This document shows, piece by piece, positions 27,614 to 37,229 of a stretch of DNA of 64,000 nucleotides. This DNA is from Ralstonia pickettii DTP0602. Lineage in GTDB: Bacteria > Pseudomonadota > Gammaproteobacteria > Burkholderiales > Burkholderiaceae. The stretch is taken from positions 2,852,001 to 2,916,000 of the forward strand of contig CP006667.1 in NCBI GenBank assembly GCA_000471925.1. The letters are read 5' to 3'. A program made the translations under genes and the position numbers. Within the stretch, counting starts at the first letter, position 1, and the number at the start of each line of letters is the position of its first letter. The notes beneath the pieces are model-generated. The model did not search any database and was not told the origin of the DNA. It worked only from the letters and a program-made list of their open reading frames with translations.

Positions 27614-28098
27614 TGCTTGTTCCCTTTTCTTTGATTTCCTTTGAAGTCGAATACCGGCACCAGGCGTGCCTTGTCGACATCGGATACGGCAAATTCCAGC
27701 AGCGCCGGGCCATCCTTGCCCTCGAACTCCAGGCCGACCTTCTCCGCGCCCGCCTCCCCGGTGGGCGCCTGCAGGATCCCTGTAAAGTTCTTTTGCCCGT
27801 TGACCGGCAGGCGCAGCGTGATGCGCGCCTCTGCGCCGACAAAGCGGCCGTAATCGGCCAGCTTCTTCAGCGGCCGGTCCAGTCCGGGCGACGAGACCTC
27901 GAGGCGTTCATAGTCGACATTCTCGACCGTAAACACGTGGGTGAGCTGGCGGCTCACCTTTTCACAATCCTCGATGGCAATGCCGGTTTCAGGCTGATCG
28001 ATGTAGACACGCAGAAGTCCGGCGGGGGCACGCTCGAGCTCAACAAGCTCATATCCCATGCCGTTAAGGGTGGTTTCGATCAAATCTGCCAGATGCAC
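27610..28098 (-). CDS. rimP: ribosome maturation factor RimP
   Basis: 162 residues. Needed for 30S maturation. Seen: [50 protein letters not shown], the RimP N-terminal domain, then [34 protein letters not shown], with the signature [11 protein letters not shown], and a C-terminal SH3-like domain. It is the first gene of the nusA-infB block. A promoter should lie in 28099-28232, but I could not single one out. Confidence 0.96.
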   Translation of the reverse strand: MHLADLIETTLNGMGYELVELERAPAGLLRVYIDQPETGIAIEDCEKVSRQLTHVFTVENVDYERLEVSSPGLDRPLKKLADYGRFVGAEARITLRLPVNGQKNFTGILQAPTGEAGAEKVGLEFEGKDGPALLEFAVSDVDKARLVPVFDFKGNQRKGNKQ

Positions 28099-28232
28099 TG
28101 TTATCCCGAGTAATGGCCATCAACACCGTGGCAGGCAAACCCGCCGGTGCCGTCCGGGACGACCCTGCTGCAGCCCTGCCTGTCCGCCATCCGCGCCTCG
28201 CGCCGGAGCGCGGGGCCGAAAACGGGCGAACC

Positions 28233-28257
28233 AAAAAAAAATGGGCGCAATGCCCAT
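28233..28257 (-). terminator. terminator after rluB
   Basis: ATGGGC-attgc-GCCCAT followed on the minus strand by a run of eight T. It separates rluB from rimP. Confidence 0.8.
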
Positions 28258-28401
28258 CATTCGCCCATCCTCGACGAGGATGGCTTTTTGAATAGACTTG
28301 AATTATACGCTGATTATGTCGAAAAGGCAAAAGCCTGACATAGTCGCACACTGCGGGCTGCGCCGGCGGGTCTTTTACCCGCCATGAGCAGCATCGAGCA
28401 C

Positions 28402-30291
28402 TCAGCGATTGCCGCCTCGGTTTCCCCCGCGGTTACCGCCGCCGCCGCCACCACCGCCGCTGCCACCGCCGCGCGGCGTGCGGTTTCCACCTGGCTTTGC
28501 CGCCTTCGGCATCACATTTCCGTTCGCTTCACCGCCGCCACGACGCGGCGGCTTGCCCTGCCCGCCCAGGCCGGCGCCACCGCCACCGCGCGCCTGGCGT
28601 GGGCCGGTGCCGCGCCCGCCGCCCAGATTGGCCGCGTGCGAGGTCAGTAGCGTGGGGCCGTGGCTGATATAGCCCATCGACGTCTTCATCGGATCCGGCT
28701 GGCCGCCGCGGCTGCCGCCACGGGCACCGCCCTGTTCGTAGCGTGGGAGGCCATCCATGCCGGTGTGCATCGGCATGCCGGCGATGGCGGCTTCGGTGCG
28801 CTGCTTGCGCCCGCCGACCTTGGTCGCGCCCTTGCTGGGCTGCTCGCTCTTGCCCGGCACCTTCAGGCCGACGCCGGCCATCAGCGCCTTGACGTCATTG
28901 GGCTCGACTTCCTGCCAGCGGCCGCGCTTGAGGCCGCGCGGCAGCAGGAACTGGCCGTAGCGGGTGCGGATCAGGCGCGACACGGTCAGGCCGACCGCCT
29001 CGAACATGCGGCGCACTTCACGGTTGCGGCCTTCGGTCAACGCCACGTGGTACCACTGGTTGACGCCCTCGCCGCCGCCATCGGCAATGCGCAGGAAGTT
29101 GGCTTCGCCGTCGTCCAGCTTGATGCCGTGCAGCAGGCGCTGGCGATCGGCCTCGGCCAGTTCGCCCAGCGTGCGCACCGCGTACTCGCGCTCCACACCG
29201 TAGCGCGGATGCATGAAGCGATTGGCGATATCACCCGAGGTGGTGAAGATCAGCAGGCCTTCGGTATTGAAATCCAGGCGACCCACCGCGACCCACTTGC
29301 CGGTCTTGATGCGCGGCAGGTTGTCGAACACGGTCGGACGGCCTTCCGGATCGGACTGGCTGACGATTTCCCCGGCCGGCTTGTGGTACAGCAGCACGCG
29401 GGGCGGTTTGGTCGACACCTTGCGATGGATCAGCTTGCCGTTCACGCGGACCTGGTCGGCCGGCAGGATGCGCTGGCCGATATGAGCAGGCAGTCCGTTG
29501 ACCGAGACGCGGCCCTGCAGGATCAGCTCTTCCATCTCGCGGCGCGAGCCCAGGCCGCCCTCGGCCAGCACCTTGTGCAGCTTGGGGGCGTCGTCCTCGG
29601 CCGACAGCTCGCGCACCGGCTTGGCCTTGGTGCGCGGAATGACGGTGTCGTCCTTGTCGTACTGCTCGGAGATCACGAAGCGGAACAGGTCTTCGCTGTT
29701 CGCCGCACCCTTGTCCGCGCCGGGCTGGGCCTGGCCTTGCCCCTTGCGCTGCGCCTGCGGCTTGGCGCCGTCCTTGCGGCGGCCCTGCTGGCGGGCGCCG
29801 GCGCCCTGCACTTCGGCGGGCGCAGCGCCCTTGCCGGCGCGCTGCTGGCCCGGCTTGCGCTTGCGGCCGGCCTGCTCGGGCTTGTCGGCGCCTTCGCCCT
29901 TGGCGGCGCGGTCGATTTTCTCGGCCTTGGTGGTCGAGGCGTGCCCACCCTGGCTGCCCTGGCCACCCTCGCCCTGACCCGTCTTGCGCTTGCCGCGGCC
30001 ACGCTGGCCACCGCGTCCGCCCGCAGGCGCCGCCGCAGACGCGGCGGCTGCCTCGCCGGCCTCGCCCTGCACCGGTGCCTCGGCACCTTCGGCGCGGCCG
30101 GCATCGCGATCCTGCGCTGCCTGGCGGCGAGATGCCACCAGGTTCCTCAGCCCGCGGCGCAGCCCCTTGCGACGGGGCGCGGCTTCGCTGCCCGATCCGG
30201 GTTCTGCGGCGCCGGTATCGGCGGATGCACCCGCATGGCGGGCGTCTTGCTCTACGGAATCAGACAAGGTATTCACTATCGGATGTTGCAT
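28402..30291 (-). CDS. rluB: 23S rRNA pseudouridine synthase, RluB type, with long disordered tails
   Basis: 629 residues. The catalytic core, about 238-480, has an S4 domain ([30 protein letters not shown]) and the RsuA/RluB active site [14 protein letters not shown], with the catalytic Asp at about 338. [35 protein letters not shown] matches RluB (pseudouridine 2605 of 23S rRNA). The core is preceded by about 230 residues of Ala/Gly/Gln/Lys-rich, mostly basic low-complexity sequence. It is followed by about 150 residues ending in poly-Gly and repeated NRGG. E. coli RluB has about 290 residues, so this protein is roughly double. The tails may bind RNA. The start lies five bases past the scpB stop. 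Confidence 0.9.
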   Translation of the reverse strand: MQHPIVNTLSDSVEQDARHAGASADTGAAEPGSGSEAAPRRKGLRRGLRNLVASRRQAAQDRDAGRAEGAEAPVQGEAGEAAAASAAAPAGGRGGQRGRGKRKTGQGEGGQGSQGGHASTTKAEKIDRAAKGEGADKPEQAGRKRKPGQQRAGKGAAPAEVQGAGARQQGRRKDGAKPQAQRKGQGQAQPGADKGAANSEDLFRFVISEQYDKDDTVIPRTKAKPVRELSAEDDAPKLHKVLAEGGLGSRREMEELILQGRVSVNGLPAHIGQRILPADQVRVNGKLIHRKVSTKPPRVLLYHKPAGEIVSQSDPEGRPTVFDNLPRIKTGKWVAVGRLDFNTEGLLIFTTSGDIANRFMHPRYGVEREYAVRTLGELAEADRQRLLHGIKLDDGEANFLRIADGGGEGVNQWYHVALTEGRNREVRRMFEAVGLTVSRLIRTRYGQFLLPRGLKRGRWQEVEPNDVKALMAGVGLKVPGKSEQPSKGATKVGGRKQRTEAAIAGMPMHTGMDGLPRYEQGGARGGSRGGQPDPMKTSMGYISHGPTLLTSHAANLGGGRGTGPRQARGGGGAGLGGQGKPPRRGGGEANGNVMPKAAKPGGNRTPRGGGSGGGGGGGGNRGGNRGGNR

Positions 30292-30296
30292 GTTGT

Positions 30297-31256
30297 TCAG
30301 TTCGGCACGCGCTCGTCGTGCTCGCTCGGGTGCGGCGGCGTACCGTCTTCTGGCAGTTCGCTGCGCGCCCCGTCCGGATTGGGTTCGGCCTCGGCAGGTT
30401 CGATAAGGTCATCCACGGGGTCAGCGCCTTCGCTGGCCTGCTGTCGCGGCTGGACGTCGAAACCATTGGCGGTTTCGGCGCCCTCGGTTCGTTCGGTGCT
30501 CTCGGTGCTCTCACCGGCGACCGGCGCTACCATCTCGCCAGCCTCGGCCGCCAGCCCTTCCGGCTGGCCTGCAACGCCCTGCGCCACGGGCGGTTGCAGC
30601 TCGGCAGCTTGCTGTTCCGCGGCGGGCGCCGGAACCGCCACAGGATCGGCAAACGCCTCCTCGTCGGCGCTGACTGGCTTGATCGCGGCCAGCTCCTCGA
30701 AATCGATGGCCTGCTGTTCCAGCAGGGCAGCCTGGGCCTGCGCCTGGGCGTCTTCCAGCGGCGGCAGTTCATCCAGCGTACGCAGGCCGAGATCGTCCAG
30801 GAACGCCTTGGTGGTCGCGTACAGCGCCGGCCGGCCCGGCACGTCGCGGTGGCCGATGACCTCGATCCAGCTGCGGTCTTCCAGCTTCTTGATCACTTCC
30901 GTGCTGACGGTCACCCCGCGGATCTCTTCGATATCGCCGCGGGTCACCGGCTGCCGGTAGGCAATGATCGCCAGCGTTTCCATCACCGCACGCGAATACT
31001 TTGGCGGTTTTTCCGGATTGAGGCGATCAAGGTATTCACGCATTTCCGGGCGGCTCTGGAAACGCCAACCGCTCGCCAGGGCCACCAGTTCCACACCGCG
31101 CTGGCGCCAGTCCTGGCGCAGCTCGTCGAGCAGCACGCGGATCGTGTCCGCACCGACGTCATCGTCAAACAGCCGTCGCAGATCATTGACGCGCAAGGGC
31201 TCCTGCGCGCAGATCAGCGCCGTCTCGAGGACGATCTTCGCCTCTTGGGTATTCAT
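30297..31256 (-). CDS. scpB: segregation and condensation protein B
   Basis: 319 residues from ATG 31256 ([30 protein letters not shown]). Two winged-helix domains follow, with the signature [80 protein letters not shown]. It then has about 130 residues of acidic Ala/Glu/Pro tail not needed for the fold. ScpB pairs with ScpA and SMC in chromosome organisation; scpA is not next to it here. It is probably cotranscribed with rluB. Confidence 0.95.
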   Translation of the reverse strand: MNTQEAKIVLETALICAQEPLRVNDLRRLFDDDVGADTIRVLLDELRQDWRQRGVELVALASGWRFQSRPEMREYLDRLNPEKPPKYSRAVMETLAIIAYRQPVTRGDIEEIRGVTVSTEVIKKLEDRSWIEVIGHRDVPGRPALYATTKAFLDDLGLRTLDELPPLEDAQAQAQAALLEQQAIDFEELAAIKPVSADEEAFADPVAVPAPAAEQQAAELQPPVAQGVAGQPEGLAAEAGEMVAPVAGESTESTERTEGAETANGFDVQPRQQASEGADPVDDLIEPAEAEPNPDGARSELPEDGTPPHPSEHDERVPN

Positions 31257-31811
31257 GTTGATGGTGTGCAGCCTGTCTTTGCACCTGCTCCCGGACGGAT
31301 CCGGGGCACCGGAGATTTTGGATACAGCGATGCCGAATGCCATCGCCATCTCATTGCGCAGCTAACCCGGATGCCTGCCGCATCCAAGCCGTGCACTTCC
31401 CTTTCTTTGCATCGAATGCCGGGTCGGTCCGGCAGGAGATCGTTCGCAGGCCGTCTTGGGCCGGTCAGCGAACCCCTTGCGTCGCGCGCCCGCACTCAAC
31501 GGACGATGCTGTCGGCGAACTGAACGCCTCGGACGCAAGAAAAAACGGATATCGGGAGCAAGGCCGGCATCTCCAACACCGCGGTGCCAGCCGGACTTTT
31601 GAGCCAGATCTTTTGAACCGGATGGACCGCGGGACGGGCCGGGCCTCGAAAACCTTCCGCTTCCCGTAGCCCCTGAGCGCGCCTTCTGATATGAAGGCCG
31701 CCTGGCGCTGCTCGCCACATCGCGCCGCGCGATACCGCAATGCAGGCGATTGTATGGCATTCCCGCCCCAGCCTGCAACCATCATCCGTTGCGCCATGCG
31801 GCGGCGGCGCC
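31257..31811. other. 555-base intergenic stretch
   Basis: No frame on either strand resembles a known protein or has a ribosome-binding site with a plausible start. The region holds the scpB upstream sequence and an AT-richer piece around 31537-31560 (GCAAGAAAAAACGGATATC). It may contain a decayed gene; I recognise none. Confidence 0.5.
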
Positions 31812-32570
31812 TCAGAACACCAGGCAGAAACCCTGCCCGGCCAGGGAATGTGGCAGCAGCACCGCTCGGGCGATGCCCAGCCCGCCGAACGCCATCACCG
31901 CGACCCCAGCCCCCAGGCGTATGCCACGCCGCCTGGACAGCGTGCGCAGGTAGCCCGACAGGCCGGACAGCACCAGCAGGTTGGGCAGCGTGCCCAGCCC
32001 GAACACGCCCATCACCAGCGCCCCCGAGCCGGCGTTGCCCGCCAGCAGTGCCAGCGTCAGCGCGCCATAGACCATGCCGCACGGCACCAGGCCCCAGGCC
32101 AGCCCCACCCCATAGCGCCGCGCCAGCCCGCCACGGGCCCGCACGAATGCCGGCATGCCGCCGGCCAGGCGGCCCAGCTGGCCAGCCACCGTAGCGGTGG
32201 CGCATGCCGCCAAGCGCTCGAGCCAGGCCAGGGTGAACGCATTGCCCTGAAGCAGCCGCCAGCCCGACCACAGCAGCATGGCGCTGCCCGCACCGAACAG
32301 CCAGCGCTGCACCGGCAGGTAGTCCTGCTTCCATGCGGTGGCACCGACCGCGCCCAACAACGCACCCAGCAGCATATAGGTCGAGATCCTGCCGATGTGC
32401 ATTGCCAGCAACTCACCGAACCACGCGGTCCGGTTTTTCACGAAGTTCACCGTCGCGATGGCGTCGCGCCGCTGTTCCACCGCGAGGGCAAGGCCGCCAC
32501 ACATGGCGGCACAATGCACCCCGCCAAGCAGGGCCAGCAGAAAAACGCTAATAAGCACACCAAATGTCAA
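31812..32570 (-). CDS. TauE/SafE-like (UreH-type) integral membrane protein
   Basis: 252 residues with about six membrane helices. MTFGVLISVFLLALLGGVHCAAMCGGLALAV is the conserved start of this family (GxxHCxxMCGG, two Cys that could bind metal). A central WGLVPCGMVYGALTLALLAGNAGSGALVMGVFGLGTLPNLL follows, with another Cys-Gly motif. Such proteins usually neighbour cbb3 oxidase or cytochrome c maturation genes and are suspected in metal or thiol transport for the oxidase. Its place beside fnr and the cco genes fits that. It is divergent from fnr with almost no gap. Confidence 0.82.
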   Translation of the reverse strand: MTFGVLISVFLLALLGGVHCAAMCGGLALAVEQRRDAIATVNFVKNRTAWFGELLAMHIGRISTYMLLGALLGAVGATAWKQDYLPVQRWLFGAGSAMLLWSGWRLLQGNAFTLAWLERLAACATATVAGQLGRLAGGMPAFVRARGGLARRYGVGLAWGLVPCGMVYGALTLALLAGNAGSGALVMGVFGLGTLPNLLVLSGLSGYLRTLSRRRGIRLGAGVAVMAFGGLGIARAVLLPHSLAGQGFCLVF

Positions 32571-32605
32571 TTCTGACTCCCTGCCGCATCACATCGCACG
32601 GTAAA

Positions 32606-33373
32606 ATGTTGGGGTCGTGCCCTCGCAGCCATTCTTGCAGGTTCCAATTGCTCACCTCCATTCCCATTACCGAGATGTCGCCCCGTTGCTCCACATGCGC
32701 GATGGGGCAACTGTGCCTTCCGGTAGGCATGTCCCAGCAAGATCTTGCCAAGATGGACACGCTGGTGCAGGAACGCATTCGCGTTCATAAAGGCGAGACC
32801 CTGTACCGCATGGGCGATCCGCTCACCGCTGTCTATGCCATCCGCTTCGGTACGCTGAAGACGCACGTCACCACCGAAGACGGCCGTTCGCAGATTACCG
32901 GCTTCCACCTCCCCGGCGAAATCGTCGGCCTCGACGGGCTGGGTGAAATGCAGCACGCATCGGATGCCACGGCGCTGGAAGATACCGAAGTCTGCGTGGT
33001 GCGCATGAACGAACTGCAGACCTTGTCCGCCGGGCTGCCGTCGCTGCAGCACCAGTTCCTGCGCCTGATGGGCAAGGAGATCACGCACGACCAGCTGATG
33101 CTCGTGACGCTGGGCTCAATGCGCGCCGAGGAACGGCTGGCCGCCTTCCTGATCAACCTGTCCGAGCGCCTGTCGGCGCGCGGTTATTCGGCCTCCGAAT
33201 TCGTCATGCGCATGAGCCGCGAAGAGATCGGCAGCTACCTGGGCCTGAAGCTCGAAACCGTCAGCCGCCTGTTCTCCCGCTTTGCCGAAGCGGGCCTGAT
33301 CCAGATTCGCCAGCGCCACGTCAAGCTGGTGGACATCGCCGGCATCAAGCAACTCTACAGCCGCTCCTGCTGA
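32606..33373 (+). CDS. fnr: FNR-type oxygen-responsive transcription regulator
   Basis: 255 residues from ATG 32606. An earlier in-frame ATG at 32564 overlaps the divergent gene, and a later one at 32675 is also possible; none has a clear ribosome-binding site. The cluster cysteines are all present: C28-X2-C31-X5-C37 (CSTCAMGQLC) and C130 (DTEVCVV), so it should carry an oxygen-sensitive 4Fe-4S cluster. The cNMP-like domain contains ITGFHLPGEIVGLDGLG. The DNA-recognition helix reads GLKLETVSRLFSRF, with the E-x-x-S-R that recognises TTGAT. Matching boxes occur before ccoN and ccoI in this window. Confidence 0.94.
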   Translation: MLGSCPRSHSCRFQLLTSIPITEMSPRCSTCAMGQLCLPVGMSQQDLAKMDTLVQERIRVHKGETLYRMGDPLTAVYAIRFGTLKTHVTTEDGRSQITGFHLPGEIVGLDGLGEMQHASDATALEDTEVCVVRMNELQTLSAGLPSLQHQFLRLMGKEITHDQLMLVTLGSMRAEERLAAFLINLSERLSARGYSASEFVMRMSREEIGSYLGLKLETVSRLFSRFAEAGLIQIRQRHVKLVDIAGIKQLYSRSC

Positions 33374-33386
33374 GCGCGCATCGCAC

Positions 33387-33411
33387 TGCCATCGCCGCAC
33401 CGGCGATGGCA
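33387..33411. terminator. hairpin between fnr and the convergent cco tail
   Basis: TGCCATCGCCG-cac-CGGCGATGGCA, an 11-pair perfect stem in the gap between converging genes. There is no strong T-run on either side, so it is terminator-like only. Confidence 0.5.
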
Positions 33412-33421
33412 ATTTCAAACG

Positions 33422-33667
33422 TCATTCAAGTTCGTCGGTATCGCTGAGCCGGGTCGGCATGGTGTAGAGCGTGAGCCCGCTGGACAGCGCGCAGAACGCC
33501 CACGCCAACAGGAAGCCGATCGTATAGACCGACTCGCGTGACGCGTCGACCGGGTGGCCGAAGAACTTCAGGTCGCCCGGATCCACGACCGAAAAGACCG
33601 TCGCGGTTGCAAAGCCCGCCATCAGGAACCCGGGCCACAGTACCCACATCAGCCAGCGCAGCCTCAT
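33422..33667 (-). CDS. small two-helix membrane protein of the cco cluster, 81 aa
   Basis: A hydrophobic helix at about 4-27 (RWLMWVLWPGFLMAGFATATVFSVV), a linker with DPGDLKFFGHPVDASRESVYT, and a second helix at about 46-68 (IGFLLAWAFCALSSGLTLYTM). Its start overlaps the end of the FixH-like gene by four bases (33664-33667), so it is translationally coupled to the cbb3 assembly genes. The function is unknown, but the coupling argues for a role with the oxidase. Confidence 0.75.
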   Translation of the reverse strand: MRLRWLMWVLWPGFLMAGFATATVFSVVDPGDLKFFGHPVDASRESVYTIGFLLAWAFCALSSGLTLYTMPTRLSDTDELE

Positions 33668-33873
33668 GGTTGCCTCGCTGCGGCAGCCTTGCGCGGCGCG
33701 GCTCCGACCTTCTCGACCACCAGTCCATGCCGCGTTGCCCCCTGCACCGGCAGGTCAGGATGCGAGGACGCGAGCCAGATGGTCACGCCACACGCCACCA
33801 TCGCCACCAGCGGGCCGCTCATCAACAGCCACGGCCACGGTTCCTTCCACCACGGATTGCCTTGCCGATTCAT
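33664..33873 (-). CDS. ccoH: short FixH/CcoH-like membrane protein, 69 aa
   Basis: 69 residues from ATG 33873. WWKEPWPWLLMSGPLVAMVACGVTIWLASSHPDLPV is the N-terminal helix of the FixH family (WWKxPWxWxxxxxPxxxxxxG). Typical FixH/CcoH proteins have about 150 residues with a periplasmic domain; here only the membrane part and a short Lys/Ala-rich tail remain. CcoH helps stabilise assembly of cbb3 oxidase. It lies after ccoG, as usual. The short form may be normal for Burkholderiales. Confidence 0.8.
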   Translation of the reverse strand: MNRQGNPWWKEPWPWLLMSGPLVAMVACGVTIWLASSHPDLPVQGATRHGLVVEKVGAAPRKAAAARQP

Positions 33874-33935
33874 CTTGCCCCCCTTATCTGCAGCGGTGCG
33901 GCGCGGATCCATAACCGCGCCACACCATCCTAGCT

Positions 33936-35408
33936 TTACAAATCGCGCGGCACGATAAAACTGGTGGATTGCCGGATTTCGGCACTCCCCCGCTCCGTGC
34001 CTTCGCTCGTGACCGTCACGCTGATCTTGTGCGTACCCTGCGCCGCGTTCTCAATCGGAACGCGGATGCGGATCGGCAACAGCCGGTTGGAGGTCGGCGC
34101 CAGCGCTTCGGCCTGCTTGTCGTATTCAACCGTCAGGTTCTTCAGCTCGTCGCTGTCGGCGCGCACGCTGATGCGCATCGGTCCTTCGGTCGTGTTGATC
34201 AGCTGCAGCCGATAGACGTTCTCGATCCAGCGCCCTTCCACTTCGCGGCCCAGCGCGCCGCGGTCGCGGATGATGTCCACCTTCAGCGGCGTGCGCAGCG
34301 CAATCGAGGCCACGAAGCCCGCCATCAACGCAATCCAGATCACCGAATAGATGATCACGCGCGGACGCAGCAGCCGCTTGCGCGACGCCGCCGCGGACAG
34401 GCCCTTGCGCATCGCGTCTTCCGAGGTGTACCGGATCAGGCCGCGCGGATAGTCCATCTTGTCCATGACCTGGTTGCAGGCGTCGATGCAGGCGCCGCAG
34501 CCGATGCACTCGTACTGCAGGCCGTCGCGGATATCGATCCCGGTCGGGCACACCTGCACGCAGATGCTGCAGTTGACGCAATCGCCCAGGCCCGCCTTGT
34601 AGTGGTCGGTCTTGCGCGAACGACTGCCGCGCGGCTCGCCGCGGCCAACGTCGTAGGTGACGACATAGGTGTCGCGGTCCACCATCACGCTCTGGAAGCG
34701 CGCATACGGGCACATGTACTTGCACACCTGCTCGCGCATGAAGCCGGCGTTGCCCCAGGTGGCGAACGCGTAGAACAGCATCCAGAACGCCTGCCATGGC
34801 CCGAGCGAGAGCGCCAGTACCTCTCCGCCCAACTCGCGGATCGGCGCGAAATAGCCGATGAAGGTAAATCCGGTCCACAGCGCGATCAGTACCCACAGGA
34901 AGTGCTTGGTCGCTTTCAGGCGCAGCTTGCGCAGACTCCAGGGATCACCGTCCAGGCGAATGCGTGCGATGCGATCGCCCTCGATCCGCCGCTCGATCCA
35001 CATGAAGATCTCGGTGTAGACCGTCTGCGGACAGGCGTAACCGCAGAAGAGGCGCCCCGCGATCGCCGTGAACAGGAACAGCGCCAGCGCCGAAATGACC
35101 AGCAGCACCGCCAGGTAGATGACGTCCTGCGGCCACAGCACCAGCCCGAAGATGTAGAACTTGCGCGCCCCAAGGTCGAACAGCACGGCCTGGCGGCCAT
35201 TCCATTGCAGCCAGGGCGTGCCGTAGTAGACCAGCTGGGTCAGGATCACCAGCCAGACCCGCCAGCTGGAAAAGGCGCCCGTCACCGAGCGCGGATAGAT
35301 CTTGCGGCGGACCTCATACAGTGTTTCGTCAGAGGATTCGCCAGGCACAGCAGCCGACCGCTGTGGGTCGGCCGCCCGGGCCATCTCTTGCCTCCCGGGT
35401 GCGTTCAT
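33936..35408 (-). CDS. ccoG: cbb3 oxidase assembly ferredoxin CcoG (FixG/RdxA)
   Basis: 490 residues, about five membrane helices and two 4Fe-4S motifs: CVNCSICVQVCPTGIDIRDG, then CIGCGACIDACNQVMDKM. Earlier FCGYACPQTVYTEIFMWIER and CKYMCPYARFQSVM are conserved in the family. The last about 120 residues form the periplasmic immunoglobulin-like FixG_C domain. In other bacteria CcoG reduces copper for insertion into the CcoN active site. It follows ccoP by 49 bases. Confidence 0.95.
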   Translation of the reverse strand: MNAPGRQEMARAADPQRSAAVPGESSDETLYEVRRKIYPRSVTGAFSSWRVWLVILTQLVYYGTPWLQWNGRQAVLFDLGARKFYIFGLVLWPQDVIYLAVLLVISALALFLFTAIAGRLFCGYACPQTVYTEIFMWIERRIEGDRIARIRLDGDPWSLRKLRLKATKHFLWVLIALWTGFTFIGYFAPIRELGGEVLALSLGPWQAFWMLFYAFATWGNAGFMREQVCKYMCPYARFQSVMVDRDTYVVTYDVGRGEPRGSRSRKTDHYKAGLGDCVNCSICVQVCPTGIDIRDGLQYECIGCGACIDACNQVMDKMDYPRGLIRYTSEDAMRKGLSAAASRKRLLRPRVIIYSVIWIALMAGFVASIALRTPLKVDIIRDRGALGREVEGRWIENVYRLQLINTTEGPMRISVRADSDELKNLTVEYDKQAEALAPTSNRLLPIRIRVPIENAAQGTHKISVTVTSEGTERGSAEIRQSTSFIVPRDL

Positions 35409-35457
35409 GGGCGTGGTCTCCCGCGGGCGGCCAGCGCCCGCTCACATGAGTCGCCTG

Positions 35458-36375
35458 TCATTGCCCGGCACCTCCGCCGGTATTGGACAGCCCCCAGACA
35501 TAGGCGGTCAGCATCCGGATGCGCTCGGGCGTCAGGATTTCCTCATGCGCGGGCATGTGGTTGTTATGCCCCTTCAGGATGGCGTCGACGATGCTGGCTT
35601 CCGAGCTGCCATAGAGCCAGACCTTGTCGGACAGGTTCGGCGCACCCAGTGCCTGGTTGCCCTTGCCGCCGGCACCGTGGCAAGCCGCGCAGGTCGACTT
35701 GAAGGTGCCCTCGCCACGCGAGGCACGAATCGGATCCGACGACAGGCCCGACAGAGAACGCACGTACTGCGCTACGTCCCCTGCCAGCTTGGCGTCGATG
35801 GTCGCGGCAAACGGAGGCATGACGCCATTGCGGCCCTTCGTGATGGTCTGCTGGATCGTTTCCGGCTCGCCGCCGTAGAGCCAGTCGCCGTCGGTCAGGT
35901 TCGGGAAGCCGCGGCTGCCGCGTGCATCGGAACCATGGCATTGCGCGCAGTAGTTCAGGAACAGGCGCTGGCCGATCTCGCGCGCCTGCGGGTCGCCCGC
36001 CACCTGCTTGACGTCCATCTTCAGGTACTTGGCATAGATCTCCTTCTGCATCTGCTCCTGCGCCGCGCGGTGGGCGGCCAGTTCGCCTTGCGTCGAGGAC
36101 TTCAGCACGCCGGCGTACGAACCCAGGCCGGGGTAGAGCACCAGGTAGGCCAGCCCGAAAATGCAGGTCAGCAGGAACATCCACATCCACCAGCGCGGCA
36201 GCGGGTTGTTCAGCTCGCGCAGGTCGCCGTCCCAGACGTGGCCGGTGTCCTCGGTGGCGCCGGCGGTCTTGGTGATCTTGCGTTGCGAGAACAGCAGCCA
36301 GACGCACCAGACGATGCCGACGAGCGCGATCGCGGCAATGTAGTAACTCCAGAAATCGGAAAAGAAATCGCTCAT
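35458..36375 (-). CDS. ccoP: cbb3-type cytochrome c oxidase subunit III (di-heme)
   Basis: 305 residues. N-terminal CcoP domain with a first helix at about 12-30 and the DELNNPLP-type motif (RELNNPLPRWWMWMFLLT), a second helix at about 63-82, then two class I cytochrome c domains. Heme-binding motifs are CAQCH (143-147) and CAACH (229-233), with later Met ligands in GVMPPF and NHMPAH. It carries electrons to CcoO and CcoN. Its ATG lies just upstream of the end of ccoQ. Confidence 0.96.
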   Translation of the reverse strand: MSDFFSDFWSYYIAAIALVGIVWCVWLLFSQRKITKTAGATEDTGHVWDGDLRELNNPLPRWWMWMFLLTCIFGLAYLVLYPGLGSYAGVLKSSTQGELAAHRAAQEQMQKEIYAKYLKMDVKQVAGDPQAREIGQRLFLNYCAQCHGSDARGSRGFPNLTDGDWLYGGEPETIQQTITKGRNGVMPPFAATIDAKLAGDVAQYVRSLSGLSSDPIRASRGEGTFKSTCAACHGAGGKGNQALGAPNLSDKVWLYGSSEASIVDAILKGHNNHMPAHEEILTPERIRMLTAYVWGLSNTGGGAGQ

Positions 36376-36377
36376 GG

Positions 36378-36542
36378 CTAGGTGTTCCGGCTCGATGTTG
36401 TCGTGGTTTCGTCAGGCAGTGCGAACGGCAGCATGGCGGATTCCCGATTGGCGGACTGCCGGCCGGCGGACCACGCCCACCAGCAGATCCCCAGGAAGAC
36501 GACCATCGACACGACGGTCGCAATGGCAGTGATCATGGCCAT
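36378..36542 (-). CDS. ccoQ: cbb3-type oxidase subunit CcoQ, 54 aa
   Basis: From ATG 36542 the 54-residue product begins MAMITAIATVVSMVVFLGIC, followed by WWAWSAGRQSANRESAMLPF. It has one membrane helix, then a short cytosolic tail ending DETTTTSSRNT. The size, the single helix with WWAWS and the position between ccoO and ccoP define CcoQ, which stabilises the oxidase. The stop at 36378-36380 is two bases before the ccoP ATG. Confidence 0.92.
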   Translation of the reverse strand: MAMITAIATVVSMVVFLGICWWAWSAGRQSANRESAMLPFALPDETTTTSSRNT

Positions 36543-36545
36543 GGC

Positions 36546-37211
36546 TTACTCCTTGGCCGGTGCCGGGGCAGCGGCGGTTTCAACGCGCACGTTGCGGCGG
36601 TTGGTGCCCAGCCCTTGCAGGTAGGCCACCAGCGCGTCTTCCTCGGTCTTGCCCTTGAGCTCGTCCGGTGCCTTTGCAATCCCGGCTTCGCTGTAGGGGA
36701 CGCCCAGCTTGACCAGTGCGCGCATGCGCGCCTGGATATCGTTGGTGGGCAACTCGGCCTTTTCGAGCCACGGGTAAGACGGCATCACCGATTCCGGCAC
36801 CACATCGCGCGGATTGCGCAGGTGGATGCGTTGCCAGTCATCCGAATAGCGGCCGCCGACGCGCGCCAGGTCAGGCCCGGTACGCTTGGAGCCCCACAGG
36901 AACGGATGGTCGAAGACCGACTCGCCAGCGGTGGAGAAGTGGCCGTAGCGCTCGGTCTCGGCCTGCAGCGTGCGCACCTGCTGCGAGTGGCAGCCGACGC
37001 AGCCTTCGCGGATATAGATATCCCGGCCCATCAGCCGCAGCGGCGAATACGGGGTGATACCCGGATCCGGCTCGGTGGTGGAGTGCTGGAAGAACAGCGG
37101 CACGATCTGGACCAGACCCGCGATGCTGACCACGAGGATCGTGCAGATGATCAGCCAGCCGATGTTCTTCTCCAGCGTTTCGTGGGAAAAGAATCTTTGT
37201 TTGTCGGACAT
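36546..37211 (-). CDS. ccoO: cbb3-type oxidase subunit II (mono-heme)
   Basis: 221 residues. N-terminal helix at about 17-40 ([24 protein letters not shown]), heme motif CVGCH at 71-75 within [21 protein letters not shown], then [42 protein letters not shown], the typical CcoO block, and SVMPSYPWL with the Met ligand. It passes electrons to CcoN. It lies between ccoN (18 bases) and ccoQ. Confidence 0.97.
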   Translation of the reverse strand: MSDKQRFFSHETLEKNIGWLIICTILVVSIAGLVQIVPLFFQHSTTEPDPGITPYSPLRLMGRDIYIREGCVGCHSQQVRTLQAETERYGHFSTAGESVFDHPFLWGSKRTGPDLARVGGRYSDDWQRIHLRNPRDVVPESVMPSYPWLEKAELPTNDIQARMRALVKLGVPYSEAGIAKAPDELKGKTEEDALVAYLQGLGTNRRNVRVETAAAPAPAKE

Positions 37212-37229
37212 CTTTCTATCCTGGATTGA

